56,499 nucleotides of DNA from positions 1 to 56,499 of the forward strand of contig NZ_JASHKA010000032.1 in assembly GCF_030732845.1 (NCBI RefSeq). Reading direction: 5' to 3'. The stretch comes from Roseibium sp. MMSF_3544. GTDB lineage: Bacteria > Pseudomonadota > Alphaproteobacteria > Rhizobiales > Stappiaceae. The notes under the pieces were generated by a model. The model was not told the DNA's origin and did no database searches. It was given only the letters and a program-made list of their open reading frames with translations. Position numbers and translations under genes: made by a program. Positions 1-8,884 of this stretch are shown one piece after another (the stretch's first letter is position 1; the number at the start of each line of letters is the position of its first letter).

Positions 1-90
1 CCGGGCATAAAGCCCGCTCTTCACACGCTTCCTTGCGTGATTTCGCCATTTATGCCGCCAAATCGGCTTCATTTATGAGTCCGTACCCTA
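1..90. mobile_element. Terminal fragment of an IS5/IS427-like insertion sequence
   Basis: Positions 67-90 are a perfect 24-bp inverted copy of positions 56427-56450 at the other end of the window. Reading leftward from about 89, the terminus begins GGGTACGGACTCATAAATG and runs off the window edge. TA borders the terminus at both window ends, which fits the TA target duplication of the IS427 subgroup. No transposase coding sequence is visible here. Family assignment is from memory of similar termini and is tentative. Confidence 0.55.
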
Positions 91-159
91 AGGTTCGCAA
101 TTCGCACCACAGGACCCAGTTTCCCCTGAACCGGACAGCAGTGGGCTTGACCATGGCAT
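90..159. repeat. Diverged intergenic repeat, copy A
   Basis: This stretch aligns by eye with 22346-22417. Both start AAGGTTCGCA, share GGACCCA and ACCGGACA, and end in CCATGGCAT, with an estimated two thirds of bases identical. The match begins exactly at the putative IS boundary, as if the element had inserted into the repeat. No coding potential is evident. The rest of 160-351 holds only a palindrome and no gene. Confidence 0.5.
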
Positions 160-216
160 CCGTGCGGTTTGTGAGCAATGCGCACGGAAGCAACCCGTTG
201 ATCTGTCAGGGCATGG

Positions 217-239
217 ATTGCAGGATCAAGTCCTGCAAT
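217..239. repeat. Palindromic intergenic element
   Basis: A perfect 9-bp inverted repeat (217-225 and 231-239) with a 5-nt loop lies between the IS end and the PhyH gene. It resembles the abundant intergenic palindromes of alphaproteobacteria, in which a G/C-rich arm surrounds a short TCAAG-like loop. Such elements can act as mRNA 3' ends; here it lies downstream of the minus-strand PhyH gene. Confidence 0.5.
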
Positions 240-351
240 GACCTTCCTTGCGGAGACGTTTCCCGTCGACAAACCCGGGGTGACTCAAACCAGCAAAAAC
301 CTGCAAATAGCCTGGTCCCCGTGTGATTGCGGCGAAGCCGCCCAGGTGCCG

Positions 352-1539
352 TCAGTGCGACCGTTTCCGCGCTGCCTGTGCCTCAATCTCGCTTGCAAAA
401 TCGCCTGCCGTCCAGCCTTCCTTCAACGCTGTTCGCATCAGATCCTGCTGGCTGGGCGGCGCCATTCCGGAAAGCGGTGAATCAATGTCGAGATTTGCTG
501 GAAACGGGTAGCCCTCTGCCGTCGCAGCCACGACCGTGTCGATGGAGCGGGCATCAAGACGTCCTGCGGCCTGCAATTCAGCGAGAACCGGATAGACGGC
601 AAGCGACATCCGCAAACGATCCACGATCTCGATCGACCGCCCGTAGGCGGACCCAATCTGGAGAAGGTTGGCAAAGCGCTCCACGTCACGCGTTTTGTTG
701 TCTCCAGCGGCATGGAATGTGGCTGGATTGAAGAAAAGAAGATCGCCCTTTTCCAGAGGGACCTGCACATTGCGTTCTTCGAAACAGTCGCGGAATTCCG
801 GCAAAAGGACCGCCTGGTAGCCGGGCAAGTAGCTTTGCGAAAAGGGGAGCAGTTTGGTCGGTCCCGAGATGACCGGCATATCGCTGTGCGCAATCGCACC
901 TTGCAAGGTGAGCAAGGGGGAAAGCGCATGTTGCGGGGCGGGATAGCCCTGAAGCAGCGCTGCATCCTGAAAACCCATGTGATAGTCACGATGGGCAACC
1001 TGCGCCTTCCCGCCCGGATGCACCACATTGACCTGACAGGTGATCTGGTACCTCGGACCCAGCCAGGCTTCGCTCGCGCGTCGCAGCAGCTCGTTGGCGT
1101 TGTAGCGGATGAACAACTCGGTCTCTTCGACACAGAGTTTTTCATGCGCGTTCCAGATGCGGGTGTTTGCTCCCGCCGCAGCGAAGTGGTCCCCCTTGCC
1201 CGCCTTCAGCTGCTGTTCGTCCTGCATGATCCGGTTGAGAACGCCGGTGACCTCGTCGATGAGTGCCAGGTCAGTGTAACCCTTGCGAATGACGATGATG
1301 CCCGGACCGGTCGCGAAGGAGCGGTTCCATTCCGCCATGACAGCGCGCCAGCCGGTTTCGCTCGCCGTGCTCTGAAGCAGCGTTTTGCCGTTGTAGACTG
1401 GGATGTTGAAGACGATTTCCTCGGCGGCAGGATAGTCGGCGGCTTCAGTCTTCTGCTCCAGGTGACGCTTGAAGTCGTCGATGGAACAGGTGGTTTCATC
1501 GATCCACACAGGTGCTTGGTTGCCGGTCTTGTCCAGCAT
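352..1539 (-). CDS. Phytanoyl-CoA dioxygenase (PhyH) family protein
   Basis: A 395-residue protein resembling the PhyH family of non-heme Fe(II)/2-oxoglutarate dioxygenases. Visible metal ligands are the HRD motif at about residues 183-185 and a distal His at about 276 (NPATFHAAG), followed by basic residues that could hold 2-oxoglutarate. The substrate cannot be deduced; the family hydroxylates a wide range of small molecules. ATG at 1539 is preferred over an upstream in-frame GTG because GGAGG (1547-1551) sits 7 nt before it. The gene lies downstream of the atp operon but is separated by a strong terminator, so it should have its own promoter in the short gap at 1540-1615, where none was clear. 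Confidence 0.75.
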   Translation of the reverse strand: MLDKTGNQAPVWIDETTCSIDDFKRHLEQKTEAADYPAAEEIVFNIPVYNGKTLLQSTASETGWRAVMAEWNRSFATGPGIIVIRKGYTDLALIDEVTGVLNRIMQDEQQLKAGKGDHFAAAGANTRIWNAHEKLCVEETELFIRYNANELLRRASEAWLGPRYQITCQVNVVHPGGKAQVAHRDYHMGFQDAALLQGYPAPQHALSPLLTLQGAIAHSDMPVISGPTKLLPFSQSYLPGYQAVLLPEFRDCFEERNVQVPLEKGDLLFFNPATFHAAGDNKTRDVERFANLLQIGSAYGRSIEIVDRLRMSLAVYPVLAELQAAGRLDARSIDTVVAATAEGYPFPANLDIDSPLSGMAPPSQQDLMRTALKEGWTAGDFASEIEAQAARKRSH

Positions 1540-1615
1540 GGTCTTTCCTCCAGCCACGGCGCTTCGCCTAAAACAGCGATTTGTTTTCAGGCACGAGTAT
1601 GGTTGCCGAAAGGCT

Positions 1616-1663
1616 GTTGGCTGACAACTCCTCAGCCAACAAAAAAACGGCCCCGGAGGGCCG
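1616..1663 (-). terminator. Double hairpin terminator of the atp operon
   Basis: On the minus strand a 6-bp GC stem (1658-1663 with 1648-1653, loop 1654-1657) is followed by seven Ts (1647-1641), a canonical intrinsic terminator just past atpF. It is followed at once by a second perfect 9-bp hairpin (1632-1640 with 1616-1624). The second stem may be a back-up terminator or belong to the leader of the PhyH gene. Confidence 0.8.
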
Positions 1664-1693
1664 CTTTCAAAGCTCGCTGTCTTGCAAGAAGGA

Positions 1694-2173
1694 TCAGTTC
1701 AAACGCTCTTTGACCTGATCAATGCTCGTGGCCAGAATGTCGTCCGCAACCTTGTCCTTGACCTTGGCAGCCAGGATTTCCTCTGCTGCTGCAACCGCAA
1801 TATCTGCTGCTTTTGCGCGGACCTCGGCGATTGCCTGGGTCTCGGCCTGAGCGATTTTGGTTTCCGCAGCCTTGGTACGGCGCGCGATCATTTCTTCCAG
1901 AGCCTGATTGGTTTCCACCGTCAGACGCTCTGCTTCGGCATTAGCTTCTGCGATGATCGCCTCAGCTTCGCCTTCTGCTTCATGACGCTTGCGCTGATAA
2001 TCGGACAAGAGCGACTGGGCTTCTTCGCGCATCTTGCGCGCTTCTTCCAGCTCCTTGCGGATGGCTTCCGCCCGATTGTCGAGCGCGCCACCGATTTTGC
2101 CCGGGACCTTGATATAGATGATCAAGGCAAAGAACAGGATGAGACCGACCGTGGCCCAAAATGATGCATCCAT
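1694..2173 (-). CDS. atpF: ATP synthase F0 subunit b
   Basis: A 159-residue subunit of the F0F1 ATP synthase peripheral stalk. One N-terminal membrane segment (about residues 5-22) is followed by a long charged, Ala/Glu/Lys/Arg-rich helix typical of the b dimer. It pairs with the b' subunit encoded directly upstream, as in photosynthetic and related alphaproteobacteria. The start ATG at 2173 has GAGGAG a few bases upstream, and only 10 nt separate it from the previous gene. It is the last gene of the F0 operon before the terminator at 1616-1663; the F1 genes are not in the window, the usual arrangement in alphaproteobacteria. Confidence 0.95.
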   Translation of the reverse strand: MDASFWATVGLILFFALIIYIKVPGKIGGALDNRAEAIRKELEEARKMREEAQSLLSDYQRKRHEAEGEAEAIIAEANAEAERLTVETNQALEEMIARRTKAAETKIAQAETQAIAEVRAKAADIAVAAAEEILAAKVKDKVADDILATSIDQVKERLN

Positions 2174-2183
2174 GATGGTCTCC

Positions 2184-2735
2184 TCAGTTCATCGCCGTCT
2201 TCAGCGCCTTGGTCAGGTCGGTCTTGGTCGGAGCCTTGCCAATCAGCTGCTCAACAAGCGCTGACGTGGTTTCTCCGGCAATGTCACCGATCTGAGACAA
2301 AGCCTCGTCCTTGATCCCGGCAATCTTCGTCTCGGCAGCCTGCAGCTTCTCGTTCAGCTCCGCTTCCGCCTTTTCGCGCCGGGACTCTTGGTCTGCCTTC
2401 AGCTTGGCACGCGTGTCGGACGCAATGCCATGAGCCTTGTTGCGGGCTTCAGCCAGTGCCTGCTCATACGCCGCGATCGCCGCATCCGTTTCGTCTTTCA
2501 GGCGGTTGGCCTCAGAAAGATCACCGGCAATACGGTCCTTACGGTCTTCCAGGATCCCCGCGATCCGCGGCATCGCCACGTTCTTCATGATCCAATAGAA
2601 GATACCGAAGGTGATGGCGAGCCAGAGCAGCTGCGAGGCAAACGTGGTCACGTCGAACGGCGGGAAACCCACGCCGTGTTCGGCGGCCGTGTCGGCAATC
2701 GCTGCGTGGCTTTCAGTGGTCGTTTCGCCTGCCAT
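2184..2735 (-). CDS. atpF': ATP synthase F0 subunit b'
   Basis: A 183-residue b-type stalk subunit. The N-terminus carries about 30 extra, Ala-rich residues before the membrane segment (about 33-50), then a long amphipathic coiled helix rich in Ala, Glu and Lys. This N-terminal extension and the position between atpE and atpF identify it as b' (also named atpG or atpX in some annotations). It forms a heterodimer with b that holds the F1 head stationary. A GGAGACAGG stretch precedes the ATG at 2735. Confidence 0.93.
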   Translation of the reverse strand: MAGETTTESHAAIADTAAEHGVGFPPFDVTTFASQLLWLAITFGIFYWIMKNVAMPRIAGILEDRKDRIAGDLSEANRLKDETDAAIAAYEQALAEARNKAHGIASDTRAKLKADQESRREKAEAELNEKLQAAETKIAGIKDEALSQIGDIAGETTSALVEQLIGKAPTKTDLTKALKTAMN

Positions 2736-2815
2736 TTCCTGTCTCCTAAATCCGGCTAGGCGGCGCTATGGGCGCCGCCACCGGAGTCGCATCAAATTTC
2801 GCTAAAAATGAGCGA

Positions 2816-3040
2816 TTAAGCGAACAGGATGAGGAAGGCGATCAGAAGGGAGAAGATGCCCAGTGCTTCCGTCACGGCGAAGCCGAAGATCAGGCGGCCG
2901 AACTGGCCGTCAGCGGCGGACGGGTTGCGCAGAGCGCCTGCGAGGTAGTTACCGAAGATGGTGCCGAGGCCGATGCCTGCACCGCCCATGCCGAGACATG
3001 CGATACCCGCACCGATGTATTTTGCTGCTTCTGCTTCCAT
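2816..3040 (-). CDS. atpE: ATP synthase F0 subunit c
   Basis: A 74-residue proteolipid that builds the proton-driven rotor ring. Two membrane hairpin helices are visible, with the Gly-rich first helix (GMGGAGIGLGTIFG) and the second helix containing the essential carboxylate in the FAVTEALGIF segment (Glu, as usual in alphaproteobacteria). The start is ATG at 3040 with AGGAG 8 nt upstream; an in-frame start at 3076 would add residues not found in the family. It lies between atpB and atpF'. Confidence 0.95.
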   Translation of the reverse strand: MEAEAAKYIGAGIACLGMGGAGIGLGTIFGNYLAGALRNPSAADGQFGRLIFGFAVTEALGIFSLLIAFLILFA

Positions 3041-3110
3041 GACACGTGCTCCTAGATGTGTTTGCAGATTTCTCACTTGCGGCGCTCAAGCCGTGTGATT
3101 GGATTGACCC

Positions 3111-3860
3111 TTAGTGTGAAGGATGAAGGGCGTCATTCAGATACATGCAGGTCAGAACCGCGAACACGTAGGCCTGCAGGAATGAAACGAGGAATTCCAG
3201 CGCCGTGATGGCAATCGTCATCAAGAGCGGGAGAATTGCGCCTGCCACACCGACAGCTCCAAAAGCGCCAAGACTGACGATGAAGCCGGCGAAGACTTTC
3301 AGGGTGATGTGGCCCGCAAGCATGTTCGCGAACAGACGGACGGACAGGCTGATCGGCCGCGACAGGAAGGAAATCACTTCAATCAACGTCACGAGCGGGA
3401 CCAGAGGGCCCGGAATTCCGCTGGGAACAAAGAGTTTCAGGAATTTCATGCCGTGGCGCATGAAGCCGTAGATGATCACGGTCGAGATCACCAGCATCGC
3501 CAGTGCGAAGGTCACGATTATGTGGCTGGTAACGGTGAAGAAGTACGGGAACATCCCGAACAGGTTGGCGACAAGAACGAACATGAACAGCGAGAAGACA
3601 AGCGGGAAGAATCGCATCCCGTCCGACCCTGTCGCGTCTCGAAGTGTCCCCGCTATGAACTCGTATGCCATTTCCGAGACCGATTGCACCCGGCTCGGCA
3701 CCAGTCCGCGCCCGCTGGTGGAAAAGATCAGAAATGCAGACGTCGCAGCCACGGTCAAAACCATGAACAGCGAGGAATTGGTGAAAGAGAAATCCATGCC
3801 TCCGACTTCAATCGGAAAGATCTTCTGGATCTGGAACTGTGAGATCGGATCGTTCGCCAC
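3111..3860 (-). CDS. atpB: ATP synthase F0 subunit a
   Basis: A 249-residue multi-pass membrane protein that forms the proton half-channels against the c ring. Conserved features are the essential Arg in the LSVRLFANMLAGH segment and the C-terminal helices with SFLQAYVFAVL and a final HPSH tail typical of alphaproteobacterial AtpB. The start codon is GTG at 3860, with an AAGAAGG stretch upstream. It follows atpI by about 54 nt and precedes atpE by 70 nt in one minus-strand operon. Confidence 0.95.
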   Translation of the reverse strand: MANDPISQFQIQKIFPIEVGGMDFSFTNSSLFMVLTVAATSAFLIFSTSGRGLVPSRVQSVSEMAYEFIAGTLRDATGSDGMRFFPLVFSLFMFVLVANLFGMFPYFFTVTSHIIVTFALAMLVISTVIIYGFMRHGMKFLKLFVPSGIPGPLVPLVTLIEVISFLSRPISLSVRLFANMLAGHITLKVFAGFIVSLGAFGAVGVAGAILPLLMTIAITALEFLVSFLQAYVFAVLTCMYLNDALHPSH

Positions 3861-3914
3861 CGGCCAGCCTTCTTAGCTCGTTCACAACCACTGCGCCGAG
3901 AGGCGCCATAAACT

Positions 3915-4301
3915 CTAGTCAGATCCGTCGTCTTCAGCGTTGTCCTTGCGGCGTTTCCCGACTTGCGGCTGTTCGACCACCCCGGCCGAACGCAGCACAT
4001 TCAGGACGCCGGCCGCAAAGCCCAGCAGCAGGAATAATATGAGGCCAAATGGCGACGTTCCCAGCCACTGATCGGCAACCCAACCAATCCCGGCCCCCAC
4101 CAGAACACCGGCAATGAACTCTGAGGACAGTTTCATCGCCTGCGCGTATCCGGCTGAGTTGCTTTCCGATTTTCGCGCCGCCAATTCCTCGGCAGCATTG
4201 TGATCGTCAAGTTTCCGGTTCAATTGAGCCCGCCGCTCCGACAGACCCGCTTGCGAAACATCGCCGTTCTGATCGTGATTATTGCCGTTTTCCGAAGACA
4301 T
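3915..4301 (-). CDS. atpI: AtpI, F0F1 ATP synthase assembly protein
   Basis: A 128-residue protein with a charged N-terminal half and two membrane helices (GVLVGAGIGWVADQWLG, then GLILFLLLGFAAGVLNV), the pattern of the AtpI/AtpQ family encoded first in alphaproteobacterial F0 operons. The family helps assemble the c ring. ATG at 4301 is chosen; an in-frame ATG nine codons upstream lacks a convincing ribosome site. A good promoter lies 67 nt upstream. Confidence 0.85.
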   Translation of the reverse strand: MSSENGNNHDQNGDVSQAGLSERRAQLNRKLDDHNAAEELAARKSESNSAGYAQAMKLSSEFIAGVLVGAGIGWVADQWLGTSPFGLILFLLLGFAAGVLNVLRSAGVVEQPQVGKRRKDNAEDDGSD

Positions 4302-4367
4302 GTACCTTTGTCCCCAGTGCGCCGACATGTCAGATCAAACAACAGGAGTGCCCCGTAAGCCGCGCGC

Positions 4368-4396
4368 ACCATAGTCGGCGCCTCTGATCGTGTCAA
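4368..4396 (-). promoter_or_regulatory. Sigma70-type promoter of the atp F0 operon
   Basis: On the minus strand TTGACA (4396-4391) is separated by exactly 17 nt from TATGGT (4373-4368), a near-consensus housekeeping promoter. It lies 67 nt upstream of the atpI start and no other gene intervenes. The transcript start would be near 4361. Confidence 0.7.
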
Positions 4397-4511
4397 GGAG
4401 CCATAAACAATAATTATCTTATTGAAAATACTTGTCTTTTTTGTTTCTTCCGAAATTTACAAGACCTAAGTTGTATGCAGGCCGGACGGGATGCAGACAT
4501 GAACCGTACGG

Positions 4512-7500
4512 TTAGCCGGTTTCCCGGAATCGTTCGGCGGTCTCAAGGTCGACCGAAACCAGCTGCGAAACACCTCTCTCGGCCATGGTCACGCCGAAAA
4601 GCCGGTTCATACGGGCCATCGTAATCGGATTATGGGTGATCACCACAAACCGGGTCTCGGTACTTGCGGCCATTTCATCAAGAAGGTCGCAATACCGCTC
4701 CACATTGGCATCGTCCAAGGGGGCATCGACCTCGTCGAGCACACAAATCGGCGCAGGGTTGGTCAGGAACACCGCAAAAATCAGCGACATGGCCGTCAGT
4801 GCCTGCTCACCGCCCGACAAAAGTGTCATCGTCTGCGGTTTCTTGCCCGGCGGGCGCGCAATGATCTCAAGGCCGGCGTCAAGTGGATCGTCTGAGTCGA
4901 CGAGCTGGAGTTCCGCTGTTCCGCCGCCGAAGAGGTGCGTGAACAGACGCTGAAAGTGACCGTTGACGACCTCGAAGGAAGCAAGCAGGCGCTCGCGGGC
5001 CTCCCGGTTGAGATTGGAGATGCCGGTGCGAAGCCGCTTGATCGCTTCGATCAGGTCATCGCGTTCGGACGTCAGCGTCGTCTTTTGTTCGTCGATTTCC
5101 TTGAGTTCTTCTTCTGCGCGCAGGTTGACCCCGCCGAGCCGCTCGCGCTCAGCCTTCAGCCGTTCGTGTTTGCGCTCAACGGCTTCGGCGTCCGGCAGCG
5201 GGGCGCCCTCTTTCAGACCCGCGATTTCCGGCAGCGCAGTGACGGCGACCTCAAGATCCTCGTCGATCCGCCGCTCCAGGCTGCTCCGGCGTTCCCGGGC
5301 GGCCTCGAGCCGCTCTTCTGCGCGAATCTTCTGCTCACGCGCGCCTGCCATCGCTTCCATCGCAACCTTTGCGGCACGGTCGACTTCCGACTGGTCCAAC
5401 TCAGCCTGCTGCAGCTGATCGTCCCGCGCCTTCTTTTCTTCCTCGGCCTTTGAAATCGCGGAGAAGAGATCCCGCCGCTTGAGCTCGATGTCTTCCGGCG
5501 CTTCCATCAGACGGACACGTTCTTCTTCGGCCTCCTCGCGGCGTTCCTTGAGGACAGTGATCTGCTGGACTGCATTTGCTGCCCTGGTTTTCCAGCCGTC
5601 ATATTCGCGCGCGATCGTCTCAAGCCGCCTATCGCGCATTTGCTGTTCGCGCGCGAGGCCCTCTGCGACCGCACGTGCTTCGGCCAACGCGCTTCGCGCA
5701 TCGGCGACCTCGCTCTGCAACTCCTCGATCTGCTCACGGTAGTTTGCGCTTTCAGGTGCTGTCTCCAGACGCTCTTCCGCCTCAAGTACCTGCTCGCGCG
5801 CCAACTCCGCTTCTTCGGCAAGACGTTCGGCGCGATCCTGTGCAGCAGCCTTTTTTGCCGATAGCTGAGATATGGCGCGTTCGGCAGCAACAAGCGCTTC
5901 GCGCGCTGCCGCCGTCCGGCGCTGGCCGTCTCGCACCTTGCCTCGGGCGATCTGTTCCAGCTCGACGTTCTGGCGCACTTGCGTAGCGGCGGCTTCCAGA
6001 TCCTGCTGCCTGGCGCCCAATTCGCGGCGTGCGGCTTCAATTTCGTCGGCAAGTTCAGCCAATCGGTTTTTCTGGGCAAGCCGCTGAGCGGCTGGTGTCG
6101 GCGCATTGGCTGCAATCACGAAGCCGTCCCAGCGCCACAGATCCCCTTCCCTGGAGACGAGCCGCTGGCCGGGCTTGAGCCTGGCCCGAAGCGATGGCCC
6201 CTCGTCCTGACCGACCACACCAATCTGTTTCAAGCGCCGCCCGAGCTCGCCCGGAGCAACCACGAAATCGGCCAGCGAACGCGCACCTGCCGGCAGGTCC
6301 GGATCCCCCTCGATCGGCAACGCGGAACCCCATTTCACAGCGGCCGTTTCATCGAGCGACGCATCGAGATCTTCGCCGAGCGCAGCACCAAGCGCGGTTT
6401 CAAAGCCCTGTTCCACCTGGATTTGCTCGACCACCGGCGTAAAATCCTGATCCGAATGCGCGTTCAAAACCTGGTCGAGTGTCCGCGCCTCCGTCTCAAG
6501 ACCCTGCAATGCTTGCTGCGCTTCGCTGAGCGGTCCACGGGCAGATTGTTCCCGGTCTCTGGCCGCGCGTGTTGCGGTTTCCGCCTCTTCAACGGCAGCC
6601 TCGGCCTCCGCCAGAGCTTCGTCGGCAACTTCAAGCGCTTCGCGATTGTCTGTCACGCTGTCATGCTCGCCCATTTGCTGGTTCAGCGCGTCCAGTGCCT
6701 GGCGCGCCTCTTCAGCCTGGGCAACGAGCCTGTCAGCGCGCTGGCGGGTTTCGGCCACGGTGCGTTCCAGCTGCCGGCGCTCCGCGCTCGCACGGGCTTC
6801 GGCTGCAGTGAGATCGGAAAGCCTGTTTTCAAGCGCGCCCAGTGTTTCCTCGGTTTCAGCAACCTTTTCGCGCGCTGCAGCGGTGCGCTCTTGCACCATT
6901 TCGTTTTCTTCCAGCAGTTCGGCGCGCTCTTCGGAAAGCCGTTCCAGGACCTCGTCGTTCTCCGACACCATCGACTGTTCGCGGCCTATGTCCTCTGAAA
7001 GTTGTGCCAGCCGTCGCTCCAGGTCCTGGAGCCGTTCCTTCACCCGGCGTTCCTCGGCATCCAACTCGTTGCGCGCAATGACAAGACGCTGGAGAGCGGC
7101 CGCAGCCTTGACCGCCTCGTCCCTGAGTTCGGGCAATTTGTGAGCGGCGATTGCCTGCACACGGGCGCTTTCCGCCTGCAAGGCGGTCGCCTCGTTCACC
7201 TGCTTTTGCGCTTCGGCAAAGTGGGTTTCTGCCGCGGTAAGCGCATCCCGCGCTTCAATCCAGCGGATGTAAAGAATGGATGCTTCTGCGGCCCGGATTT
7301 CGGAGGACAGATTGCGATAACGGGACGCCTGGCGTGACTGGCGCCGGAGATTGTCGAGCTGGCCGTCGATCTGAAGCAGAACGTCTTCCAGCCGTTCCAG
7401 GTTCTGTTCGGCGCCACGCAGGCGGATCTCGGCCTCGTGGCGGCGGGAATGGAGCCCGGAAATGCCGGCGGCTTCTTCAAGGATCTGACGCCGCGCCGTC

Positions 7501-7970
7501 GGTTTGGCCGCAATCAGCTCACCGATCTGGCCTTGGCGCACCATGGCCGGCGAACGTGCACCGGTCGAGGCATCGGCAAAGAGCAATTGCACGTCGCGTG
7601 CACGCACATCCTTGGTATTGATCTTGTAGTTGGAACCCTGCTCGCGCTCGATCCGCCGGCTGACTTCAAGCATGTCCGCGTCGTTGAAGGCGGTCGGCGC
7701 GGTGCGATCCTGGTTCTCCAGGAAAAGCGTAACTTCGGCAGTGTTGCGGGCGGGGCGATTGAGGCTTCCGGAGAAGATCACGTCGTCCATGCCGGAGGCG
7801 CGCATGTTCTTGTAGGAATTCTCGCCCATCACCCAGCGCAGGGCCTCGACGAGATTGGACTTGCCGCAGCCGTTCGGACCGACCACTCCGGTCAGCCCGT
7901 CACCGATGATGAATTCGATGGACTCGACAAAGGATTTGAAGCCGACGATGCGGAGCTTGGAAAACCTCAT
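4512..7970 (-). CDS. smc: Chromosome segregation protein SMC
   Basis: A 1152-residue SMC ATPase that with ScpA/ScpB organises and separates sister chromosomes. The N-terminal head has Walker A GPNGCGKSNL at about residues 31-40. Two long coiled-coil arms (very rich in Glu, Arg, Ala, Gln) flank a hinge near the middle (about 505-650). The C-terminal head carries the LSGGEQ signature and the Walker B PICVLDEVDAPLDD. The length is normal for alphaproteobacteria. ATG at 7970 (MRFSKLRIVGFKSF) matches the usual family start, so 12 further in-frame upstream residues are left out. The order with the DsbA-like gene, DUF721 and mutY is conserved in related genomes as far as I recall. Confidence 0.96.
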   Translation of the reverse strand: MRFSKLRIVGFKSFVESIEFIIGDGLTGVVGPNGCGKSNLVEALRWVMGENSYKNMRASGMDDVIFSGSLNRPARNTAEVTLFLENQDRTAPTAFNDADMLEVSRRIEREQGSNYKINTKDVRARDVQLLFADASTGARSPAMVRQGQIGELIAAKPTARRQILEEAAGISGLHSRRHEAEIRLRGAEQNLERLEDVLLQIDGQLDNLRRQSRQASRYRNLSSEIRAAEASILYIRWIEARDALTAAETHFAEAQKQVNEATALQAESARVQAIAAHKLPELRDEAVKAAAALQRLVIARNELDAEERRVKERLQDLERRLAQLSEDIGREQSMVSENDEVLERLSEERAELLEENEMVQERTAAAREKVAETEETLGALENRLSDLTAAEARASAERRQLERTVAETRQRADRLVAQAEEARQALDALNQQMGEHDSVTDNREALEVADEALAEAEAAVEEAETATRAARDREQSARGPLSEAQQALQGLETEARTLDQVLNAHSDQDFTPVVEQIQVEQGFETALGAALGEDLDASLDETAAVKWGSALPIEGDPDLPAGARSLADFVVAPGELGRRLKQIGVVGQDEGPSLRARLKPGQRLVSREGDLWRWDGFVIAANAPTPAAQRLAQKNRLAELADEIEAARRELGARQQDLEAAATQVRQNVELEQIARGKVRDGQRRTAAAREALVAAERAISQLSAKKAAAQDRAERLAEEAELAREQVLEAEERLETAPESANYREQIEELQSEVADARSALAEARAVAEGLAREQQMRDRRLETIAREYDGWKTRAANAVQQITVLKERREEAEEERVRLMEAPEDIELKRRDLFSAISKAEEEKKARDDQLQQAELDQSEVDRAAKVAMEAMAGAREQKIRAEERLEAARERRSSLERRIDEDLEVAVTALPEIAGLKEGAPLPDAEAVERKHERLKAERERLGGVNLRAEEELKEIDEQKTTLTSERDDLIEAIKRLRTGISNLNREARERLLASFEVVNGHFQRLFTHLFGGGTAELQLVDSDDPLDAGLEIIARPPGKKPQTMTLLSGGEQALTAMSLIFAVFLTNPAPICVLDEVDAPLDDANVERYCDLLDEMAASTETRFVVITHNPITMARMNRLFGVTMAERGVSQLVSVDLETAERFRETG

Positions 7971-8057
7971 CGGCGCCCACCCCTTCTCAAGGCGAGCGCC
8001 GCGCAAGTATCGTTCAGGTCAGGACAAGGGAGGCCGTCCGGCGGACAAACCGCCGGT

Positions 8058-8693
8058 TTACAGATATTCCTCGATGATCTTGCCCATCTCGTCAATCGAC
8101 AGAGCCCCTGAGTGCTTTGCGCCGTTGATGAAGAATGTCGGCGTCGAGTTCACGCCAAACTCATTCGCAGCACGATCTCTCACTGCATTAACTGCGTCGA
8201 GCAAACCCTGATTCGTCAAGCATTCCTCAAAGGACTCCTGTGTAAATCCGATCTGTTTGGAAAAGTCGAGCAGGGATTGGTAGGGATTGTCGCTAAATGC
8301 CCAGGTCCGCTGGTTTTCGAACATTGTATCCACAATGTTGAAATATTTGTCCGCCGGCGCGCAACGGGCCAGCATGAATGCAGCTGCCGCAACCGGATCC
8401 AGCGGGAATTCGCGGAAGATGAAGCGCACCTTGCCGGTGTCGACATATTGCTCCTTGAGGTCTTTGTAGGTGCCCTTGTGGAAGTTTGCACAGTGTCCAC
8501 AGGTCATGGAGGCGTATTCGATGACAGTGACCGGTGCGTCTTCCTGGCCCAGGATCTTGTCGCCAAGCGGGCCCGGCTTCAGCAGTTCTTCCTGGTCAAC
8601 GGTTTGCGCGAAGGCCGGAGCGCCGGCAGCGATGCTGAAAGCTGCGGTCGCCAGGGCCGTGGTTTTGAGAAACTGTCTGCGGGTCTGGGTCAC
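8058..8693 (-). CDS. DsbA-like periplasmic thiol:disulfide oxidoreductase
   Basis: A thioredoxin-fold protein with the active-site CGHC in the segment EYASMTCGHC and the cis-Pro in STPTFFING. It begins with a twin-arginine type signal (TRRQFLKTT followed by a hydrophobic stretch ending APAFA), so it probably acts in the periplasm on disulfide formation or transfer. The start is uncertain. GTG at 8693 places the RR motif at the N-terminus with AGGA 8 nt upstream and gives 211 residues. An in-frame ATG at 8771 would give 237 residues and a signal far from the N-terminus. It lies downstream of the DUF721 gene on the same strand. Confidence 0.85.
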   Translation of the reverse strand: MTQTRRQFLKTTALATAAFSIAAGAPAFAQTVDQEELLKPGPLGDKILGQEDAPVTVIEYASMTCGHCANFHKGTYKDLKEQYVDTGKVRFIFREFPLDPVAAAAFMLARCAPADKYFNIVDTMFENQRTWAFSDNPYQSLLDFSKQIGFTQESFEECLTNQGLLDAVNAVRDRAANEFGVNSTPTFFINGAKHSGALSIDEMGKIIEEYL

Positions 8694-8884
8694 GAGGATG
8701 GTCCTGTCACTGGTTTGGAGCGCGGCACCTGCCGGTACCGTTTCTGCCGCTTCATTTGCCCCTTCGGGCATTCGGCGTCAACAACGCTTATCAAATGTGG
8801 CAGGAGAGAGGACGCCGCAACTGTTTGTTTCACGATGATGTTATGGTCGCGTTACTGCACACTGGCGGCACAACGCCGCGCAGT

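Noticed and set aside
5979..6998. Plus-strand frame of 339 codons opposite smc
   Set aside because: Antisense shadow of the smc coiled coil created by GC-rich codon bias; no ribosome site and no family resemblance.
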